64,000 nt of DNA, taken from assembly GCF_023336735.1 (NCBI RefSeq), contig NZ_JAMBAQ010000003.1:109082-173081 (forward strand). The letters run 5' to 3'. Below, one piece after another: positions 58,547-64,000 of the stretch (its first letter is position 1; each line of letters starts with the position of its first letter). A model generated the notes under the pieces. It was not told the DNA's origin and did no database searches. It was given only the letters and a program-made list of their open reading frames with translations. Origin of the DNA: Moraxella oculi. GTDB taxonomy: Bacteria > Pseudomonadota > Gammaproteobacteria > Pseudomonadales > Moraxellaceae. A program made the translations under genes and the position numbers.

Positions 58547-59383
58547 TCAAACACTTGCCAAAAGATTTGCCAATGCCTGTCCTGCATCATCGGTCTTCAT
58601 GAATTGTTCACCGATTAAAAAGTGATGAATGTTGTTTTTTTGCATAAAATGAATGTCATCAGCATTATTGATACCGCTTTCAGACACGACCAATGCGTCA
58701 TCGCCAAGAGCATCAAATAGCTGTTGAGATAGACGGATGCTGTGTGCCAAATCCACCTGAAATGTGTTTAGATCTCGATTGTTAATGCCGTAAATGTTGT
58801 GCATGCTTTTGGGTAATTTTAAGGCACGCTCAAGCTCATCTTGAGTATGAATTTCTATCAGCGTGTCCATGCCAAGACCGATGGCAATTTCATGCAGTCT
58901 TCTGACCATCTTATCATCAAGGCAAGCCATAATGAGTAAAATGCAATCCGCTCCTAGGGCGTAAGATTCATAAATGTGGTAATCATCAACCATGAAGTCT
59001 TTACGCAAAACAGGCAAATCACATGCTTGACGAGCTGCTTGCATGTAGTCATCATGACCCAAAAAATAATCACGATCGGTCAATACTGACAAACAAGTCG
59101 CCCCAGCTTTTGCGTAATTTTGGGCGGTGACGATGGGGTCAAAATTTTGGCAAATCACACCTTTTGAAGGACTGGCTTTCTTAATTTCGCTGATGATGCC
59201 AACTTGACCAGCAGAGATGGCAACACCACGCAGAGCATTGGCAAACCCTCTTGGCGTGTCGGTTTTTTGTTTGATGATGTCAAGCAGTTGTTCTTGACTG
59301 ACCTTCGCTTTGGCGAGTCTGATCTCTTGGTGCTTGGTGGTAACGATTTTTTGTAAAATGCTGGGGGTATTTGCTTGAGTCAT
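58547..59383 (-). CDS. trpC: Indole-3-glycerol phosphate synthase
   Basis: A 278-residue monofunctional TIM-barrel enzyme, not fused to TrpF as in E. coli. It shows ILQKIVTTKHQEIRLAK, EIKKASPSKGVI (catalytic Lys), PVLRKDFMVDDYHIYE (catalytic Lys) and VSESGINNADDI. It makes indole-glycerol phosphate from CdRP. The third gene after trpG and trpD, it starts 41 nt after the trpD stop; that gap contains a C8 run (coding strand) 17 nt before the start. Confidence 0.96.
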   Translation of the reverse strand: MTQANTPSILQKIVTTKHQEIRLAKAKVSQEQLLDIIKQKTDTPRGFANALRGVAISAGQVGIISEIKKASPSKGVICQNFDPIVTAQNYAKAGATCLSVLTDRDYFLGHDDYMQAARQACDLPVLRKDFMVDDYHIYESYALGADCILLIMACLDDKMVRRLHEIAIGLGMDTLIEIHTQDELERALKLPKSMHNIYGINNRDLNTFQVDLAHSIRLSQQLFDALGDDALVVSESGINNADDIHFMQKNNIHHFLIGEQFMKTDDAGQALANLLASV

Positions 59384-59424
59384 GACGATGTTCCGTTGGA
59401 GGGGGGGGCTTGTCTTGTATTGGA

Positions 59425-60516
59425 CTAGATGGTTTTGAATGCTTGAGTGAACTGTACGAAATCTTTCATTTTTTGTCGTGCCATTCCGTCATCAATGATA
59501 TTTTTGGCGATTTGCACACCGTGTTTGAGTGTTGTTGCTTGACCAGCAACATAAATCGCTGCACCTGCATTAAAAGCAATCATTGATTGAGCTTTTTGAA
59601 TGAGTGAATCGTCTGAACGACCAGATAGGGCGGTTTCTATGAGTGCCAAACTGTCTTTTGATGAACTGACACCAAGGCCATCTAGATTTTGTACTGTCAG
59701 GTCGACATCTTCTGGGGTGATGATGTGATCGCGTACCACGCCATCTTTTAATTCGCTAACGAAATTTTGACCTGCTAGGCTAAATTCATCCAGCCCATCT
59801 GCTGAATGCACAACAATGGCATGATGACTTCCCAGATTTTTTAAGACATGAGCAAGCGGATTGCATAATTTAGCATCAAAAACACCAATCACTTGATTGA
59901 CGACGCCAGCAGGATTGGTGAGCGGTCCTAAGACATTAAATATGGTCCGCACCTTTAATTGGCCGCGAACCCCAGCAGCATGTTTCATTGCTTGATGATG
60001 ATTGGGAGCAAATAAGAATCCTAAATGCTGTGTTTGCAAGCATTGCAGTAATTCGCCATGAGTCAGATCCAAGCATGCGCCAGCGGTTTGTAATAAGTCG
60101 GAGGACCCTGACTTGGTAGACACGCCACGATTGCCGTGCTTAGCGACAATCGCACCGCTACTTGCGATGACGAAACTGGCTGCAGTTGAAACATTAAAGA
60201 GATTGGCACCATCACCTCCTGTGCCAACAATATCCACCACATGAGTCAAGCTGGGCAATGTGATGCCATCAGCCAATGTTTTCATGACGGTGGCTGCGGC
60301 AGTGATTTCATCAATACTTTCACCTTTGGTGCGCAATGCCACCAAAATCGCCCCCATCAAGGCATCAGGACAACGCCCATGCATGATGGCAAGCATGACC
60401 GAACGCATGACAAGAGCATCTAAATCTTGCCCTTGTAATAAGATGTTTAAGGCATGACTCAAAAACTGCTGAATCTCTGTATCGTCTAATGTATGAATGT
60501 TATCGACGGTAATCAC
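59425..60516 (-). CDS. trpD: Anthranilate phosphoribosyltransferase
   Basis: A 363-residue enzyme that transfers phosphoribose from PRPP to anthranilate. The PRPP motif is HVVDIVGTGGDGANLFNVST near residue 90; KHGNRGVSTKSGSSDLL and RTIFNVLGPLTNPA are conserved. The N-terminal helical domain is slightly longer than usual. It is a separate gene, not fused with TrpG, and starts 22 nt after the trpG stop. Confidence 0.96.
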   Translation of the reverse strand: MITVDNIHTLDDTEIQQFLSHALNILLQGQDLDALVMRSVMLAIMHGRCPDALMGAILVALRTKGESIDEITAAATVMKTLADGITLPSLTHVVDIVGTGGDGANLFNVSTAASFVIASSGAIVAKHGNRGVSTKSGSSDLLQTAGACLDLTHGELLQCLQTQHLGFLFAPNHHQAMKHAAGVRGQLKVRTIFNVLGPLTNPAGVVNQVIGVFDAKLCNPLAHVLKNLGSHHAIVVHSADGLDEFSLAGQNFVSELKDGVVRDHIITPEDVDLTVQNLDGLGVSSSKDSLALIETALSGRSDDSLIQKAQSMIAFNAGAAIYVAGQATTLKHGVQIAKNIIDDGMARQKMKDFVQFTQAFKTI

Positions 60517-60538
60517 GGCATTCCTTATCTAAGAACAG

Positions 60539-61162
60539 TCAGGCGACTTGTGGTAAGTTGGTATTGTTTAATTTGGCAAGTCCATGATGTCGCAGAAAAT
60601 TATTAAAAATCTGATAACCATGTTCGCTTAGTATGGATTCTGGGTGAAATTGCACACCTTCTATCGCCAAAGTCTTGTGTCGGACGCCCATAATTTCCCC
60701 CATGGAGCCGTCGGCACTCTCTGTCCATGCGGTGACTTCCAGACAATCTGGTAGGGTTGCTTTATCAATCACAAGCGAATGATAGCGAGTGGCATTGAAC
60801 GGTTTTGGTAAATCTTCAAAAACTCCCACGCCGTAATGATGAATGGGTGATAGTCTGCCGTGCATGACTTCGCTGGCTCTGATGACCTGCCCGCCAAATG
60901 CTTGACCAATCGCCTGATGACCCAGACAAACCCCCAAAATGGGAATGCGACCAGCTAAGTCATGCAGGATGGGCAAGGTAACCCCAGCTTCGGTAGGGCT
61001 GCAAGGACCAGGGCCTAAAATGATGGCTTTGGGGGAGAGTTCTACAATGTTGTCTAGAGTGGTTTCGTTATTACGCAATACTTTGATGTTTTGTTGTAAT
61101 TCGCCAAAATACTGCACGATATTGTAGGTAAAACTACAATAGTTATCAATCATTAAAATCAT
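60539..61162 (-). CDS. trpG: Anthranilate synthase glutaminase component
   Basis: A 207-residue class I amidotransferase that delivers ammonia to TrpE (not in the window); it may also serve folate synthesis as PabA. It shows [23 protein letters not shown], the nucleophile in [15 protein letters not shown] and [17 protein letters not shown] lies 8 nt before the ATG. It is the first gene of trpG-trpD-trpC. No tryptophan-rich leader peptide is visible in the upstream 370 bp. Confidence 0.95.
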   Translation of the reverse strand: MILMIDNYCSFTYNIVQYFGELQQNIKVLRNNETTLDNIVELSPKAIILGPGPCSPTEAGVTLPILHDLAGRIPILGVCLGHQAIGQAFGGQVIRASEVMHGRLSPIHHYGVGVFEDLPKPFNATRYHSLVIDKATLPDCLEVTAWTESADGSMGEIMGVRHKTLAIEGVQFHPESILSEHGYQIFNNFLRHHGLAKLNNTNLPQVA

Positions 61163-61539
61163 ATAAAGTTCAACTCCTTGATTTTATTAGTATTTTTATC
61201 AAAATACATATAACCACACTCGATATTGCATTCAAGCAACACACTCTTTTTTTGAGTATGTCTTGCCATCTTCGTTGTCGATGAGCTGCATTCTATAGAC
61301 CATCAATGGCATGGGTTACCGCTGTTTTGATGTTGATATTTTACCATTCTTATGCGATATAAATCAAACTCCTGATGAAAACTCATGCTTCATTGGTGCG
61401 TGATAAGCATTTTAAAATCACTTGATCAGTGGTGATGTTTGATAAAGGCTTGCCATCAAGAAATATGCCGCCGACCAACATGCCAAGTGTGAAACTGACG
61501 GCATTTAAAAACACAACTTGACAAAAGCGTTAATAAAAC

Positions 61540-62220
61540 CTACCTTTTGTGATAGGTTGTGCTGAGTGATGATAAAGCAATGCTAAAAGATGGCATGAAA
61601 AAGACGGTGCGAGCATTTCGGATAAATGGGAAAGTGATGTATATGGACATCACGAAAGTATTTTTATCCACATACACTGAGGTTGAATGTTCGGCAACAA
61701 AATAAGGTGCGGTACCGCTGAGGATGCCATTAAAATCGACAGTATGGGTGATTCGTAAAATCCCTATAATCTGCTTGTAGGGAATAACCACCTGCGTCGT
61801 ATCATCAACGCCCTAAGAGCCGTATCGCCTTTAGTGGTGTTTACTATGGCGTAAGTAGCGTCTGTACCTCTAGTAGATAACAATACCCTCATCGTGTTTA
61901 TGACATCGCCGTTTGCATTTCTTAGGGGGGTTGATTTGTCAAAAACCGTTCTAAGTCTTTATCTGTATCAAGGGCTATTAGCGTATTGCCATATGCCTTA
62001 GCCTCTACCTGTTCAGCGTTTTTAGAAGTTGGTTTTTTTCCTGCATTTGTTTTTTATCTGTCATCAGGTTTGATGATTTTGCAATTTGCTTCCGCATGGG
62101 TGTTTTTTCATCATGATTAATATCTAGTTTGGTGTTAAGTTTGGTGGTTTTAAGGCTGGCAAGCTTGCCTTTATATTTAAGTTCATTTCGCTTTTTAGGG
62201 CTTTGTTGATCAGTTGAGTG
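61540..62220 (-). pseudogene. Decayed gene remnant of unknown family
   Basis: Reading the minus strand from 62220 gives a series of coding-like pieces in changing frames: a lysine-rich stretch (KLASLKTTKLNTKLDIN), then AEQVEAKAYGNTLIALDTDK, then LRNANGDVINTMRVLLSTRGT, and an open frame of 83 residues ending at 61540 (MVIPYKQIIGILRITHTV). Frameshifts separate them, including one at the C6/G6 tract near 61925. It seems to be one gene broken by several indels. I do not recognise the family; phage or surface-protein origin is possible. The neighbouring 61163-61539 stretch shows nothing. Confidence 0.45.
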
Positions 62221-62226
62221 GAATAC

Positions 62227-62263
62227 AAAAGCAAAACCTTGTGATGGCGGTTTTGCTTTTTTT
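62227..62263. terminator. Terminator after rimO
   Basis: A 12-bp stem AAAAGCAAAACC (62227-62238) with its complement (62249-62260), 10-nt loop. The T tract is strongest on the plus strand, but the stem also lies just beyond the minus-strand rimO stop, so it may work both ways. Confidence 0.75.
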
Positions 62264-62292
62264 GGTGGCTTGAATTGAGGTTTTTTTAAACA

Positions 62293-63663
62293 TCAATCAC
62301 GGAAGCTGGCGAACAAATCGTATTCGCTGGCTTCATCAATCACGACGGTTAAGAAGTCGCCAACCCTGACGCTGTCATCAATGTTGTCAACATAAACATG
62401 ACCATCAATTTCTGGTGCGTCTGCATAACTGCGACAAATAGCGATATTTTCTTCGACATCAATCTCATCAACCAGCACTACCAATTTTTGACCGACTTTT
62501 TCTTGAAGTTTCTCTTCGCTGATGGCCTGAGCGACCGCCATGAATCGCTCATAGCGATCTTGTTTTACCGCTTCTGGAACAGGGTTTGGCAAATCATTTG
62601 CTACCGCACCGTCAATCTCTGAATAGGTAAAGCAACCCACCCGATCAAGTCGAGCTTGTTTTAACCAAGTGAGTAAATACTCAAAATCTTCTTCTGTCTC
62701 CCCAGGAAAACCCACCACAAAAGTTGAACGAATTACGATGTTTGGACAAATCTTCCGCCAGGCATGAATGCGATCAAGGGTGTTTTCACTCATTGCAGGG
62801 CGTTTCATTGCTTTTAGGACATTTGGACTGGCGTGCTGAAACGGAATGTCTAAATAGGGCAATAGGCCACCTTGACCATTGCTTTTTGCCATACTTTCTG
62901 CCATGATTTGTACCACATGATCCACATGTGGATAAGGGTACACATAATGTAAGCGAACCCAAATGCCAAGCTTTGCCATTGCTTCACACATATCAAAAAA
63001 CTTGGTTTTTAGTGGTTGACCTTCCCAAAAAGTGGTTTTGTATTTAAGATCCACCCCATAAGCAGAAGTGTCTTGACTGATGATGAGTAGCTCTTTTACG
63101 CCAGATTTTTTCAAGGCGACCGCTTCTTTCATCACGCTATCAATGGTGCGAGAGACCAAATCACCACGCAAGGAGGGAATGATGCAAAAAGTACAACGAT
63201 GATTACAGCCTTCAGAAATTTTAAGGTAGGCATAGTGCTTGGGTGTTAGTTTGATGCCAGCATCATCAATCAAATCAATCTTTGGGTCATAAGCTTTATT
63301 TTTGATGGGTTTAGGAACATGATGCGTAACCGCCGAGATGACTTCTTCGTAAGCATGGGCGCCAGTGACTGCCAGTACGGCAGGGTGCATGGTGCGAATC
63401 TTATCAGCATCTTTGCCTAAGCAGCCTGTTACAATGACACGACCATTTTGATTGATGGCTTCACCAATCGCATCAAGTGACTCTTGTACTGCTGACTCAA
63501 TGAAGCCACAAGTATTAACCACAACCAAATCCGCCCCATCATAGTCCTTAGCGACTTGGTAGCCTTCTTTGGTAAGTTCGGTGATGATTCGTTCACTATC
63601 CACCAATGCTTTTGGGCAACCTAATGATACAAAACCAATTTTTGGTGTGATGACATCACTCAT
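62293..63663 (-). CDS. rimO: Ribosomal protein S12 methylthiotransferase RimO
   Basis: A radical SAM enzyme that methylthiolates Asp of ribosomal protein S12, about 456 residues from the ATG at 63663. The N-terminal UPF0004 domain has cysteines in [21 protein letters not shown] and VTGCLGK. The radical SAM cluster is [13 protein letters not shown] domain closes the protein. Family homology begins at [11 protein letters not shown], so 63663 is chosen; in-frame ATGs at 63777 and 63834 would add an unusual Asn/His-rich leader ([17 protein letters not shown]). None of these starts has a strong Shine-Dalgarno. Confidence 0.92.
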   Translation of the reverse strand: MSDVITPKIGFVSLGCPKALVDSERIITELTKEGYQVAKDYDGADLVVVNTCGFIESAVQESLDAIGEAINQNGRVIVTGCLGKDADKIRTMHPAVLAVTGAHAYEEVISAVTHHVPKPIKNKAYDPKIDLIDDAGIKLTPKHYAYLKISEGCNHRCTFCIIPSLRGDLVSRTIDSVMKEAVALKKSGVKELLIISQDTSAYGVDLKYKTTFWEGQPLKTKFFDMCEAMAKLGIWVRLHYVYPYPHVDHVVQIMAESMAKSNGQGGLLPYLDIPFQHASPNVLKAMKRPAMSENTLDRIHAWRKICPNIVIRSTFVVGFPGETEEDFEYLLTWLKQARLDRVGCFTYSEIDGAVANDLPNPVPEAVKQDRYERFMAVAQAISEEKLQEKVGQKLVVLVDEIDVEENIAICRSYADAPEIDGHVYVDNIDDSVRVGDFLTVVIDEASEYDLFASFRD

Positions 63664-63863
63664 TGATGTGGCAAGTTGGGCGGATTGCTCAATGCTGCGA
63701 TTTTGGTTGTGATTGGCTTTATGATGAGTTGCTTTGTTATGATTTGGTTGTTTTGGATGAAAAGTTTGAACGGTCATGAGCTGTCTTATCGATGGCTGAA
63801 TAAAGGAGTATGATAACATAAATACCGATCGCACATGCGACTTGGGTGGGCGATGGATAAGTA

Positions 63864-63895
63864 AAAAGCCCTAAATCAAAAGATTTAGGGCTTTT
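63864..63895 (-). terminator. Terminator of tRNA-Asp
   Basis: A perfect 14-bp stem (AAAAGCCCTAAATC and complement) has a 4-nt loop and on the minus strand reads into TTTTT, shortly after the tRNA 3' end. Confidence 0.85.
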
Positions 63896-63901
63896 CAATA
63901 G

Positions 63902-63978
63902 TGGCGCAGCGGACGGGGCTCGAACCCGCGACCCCCGGCGTGACAGGCCGGTATTCTGACCAACTGAACTACCGCTGC
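63902..63978 (-). tRNA. tRNA-Asp, anticodon GUC
   Basis: A 77-nt tRNA with CCA encoded. The acceptor stem GCAGCGG pairs with CCGCTGC before discriminator G and CCA. The anticodon loop CTGTCAC between CCGGC and GCCGG gives GTC. The T arm GCGGGTTCGAGCCCCGT is normal. Confidence 0.95.
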
Positions 63979-64000
63979 GAACATGGTGGGCGGTAACGGA

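Noticed and set aside
61540..61791. An 83-codon minus-strand frame as a stand-alone gene
   Set aside because: It has no Shine-Dalgarno and no recognisable family, and coding-like pieces continue upstream in other frames, so it is treated as part of a decayed gene.
63802..63818. AAAGGAG followed by a three-codon frame (ATG ATA ACA TAA) on the plus strand upstream of rimO
   Set aside because: It is on the strand opposite to rimO, with no associated enzyme gene, and is most likely chance.

Overview
The window looks like a chromosomal segment of a Moraxella-like gammaproteobacterium (Moraxellaceae). This is inferred from the fused nuoCD gene, the hisZ-purA pair, separate monofunctional trpG/trpD/trpC genes, the AT-leaning base composition and the general style of the housekeeping proteins. 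No species can be fixed from the sequence alone.

Left part (1-23.8 kb): the genes of respiratory complex I (nuo), split into three blocks. nuoB (its start lies outside the window) ends at a hairpin terminator. It is followed by a three-gene cassette: an unknown protein, an MFS exporter and an ATP-grasp ligase. nuoCD comes next. A second accessory island (5.6-11.0 kb) then separates nuoCD from nuoE-N. It holds a microcin C-like cluster on the minus strand (a 7-codon gene for MIAAVRN, a ThiF/MccB-like adenylyltransferase and an MccC-like MFS exporter), a decayed pilU fragment, a broken cytosine-5 methyltransferase and an apparently intact restriction endonuclease. nuoE to nuoN are then tightly packed and end at a terminator.

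Middle part (23.8-46.4 kb): fpr, pncA, tRNA-Leu(UAG), then carA and carB. A cassette of HNH nuclease, AAA ATPase and PIN nuclease genes sits between carA and carB, in the same orientation and with almost no spacing. greA follows, with an attenuator-like terminator in its leader. Then come a SirB2-like gene, a radical SAM DNA-repair gene that is out of frame at a G7 tract, its TIGR03915 partner, corA, hisZ-purA and an oligopeptide ABC transporter (oppA, oppB, oppC and a fused oppDF).

Right part (46.4-64 kb): a zinc metallopeptidase, two alpha/beta hydrolases, infA, an asparaginase overlapping truA, asd, a candidate small RNA with several GGA motifs, a glycosyltransferase overlapping a bcp-type peroxiredoxin, a guanine/hypoxanthine permease, a TetR regulator with a likely operator, queC, a MarC family gene, trpG-trpD-trpC, a gene remnant, rimO and tRNA-Asp(GUC).

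The most notable element is the minimal microcin C-like operon with its heptapeptide gene, its intergenic terminator and no dedicated immunity gene in view. Next are the nuclease/ATPase cassette embedded in the carAB operon and the candidate CsrA-binding small RNA.
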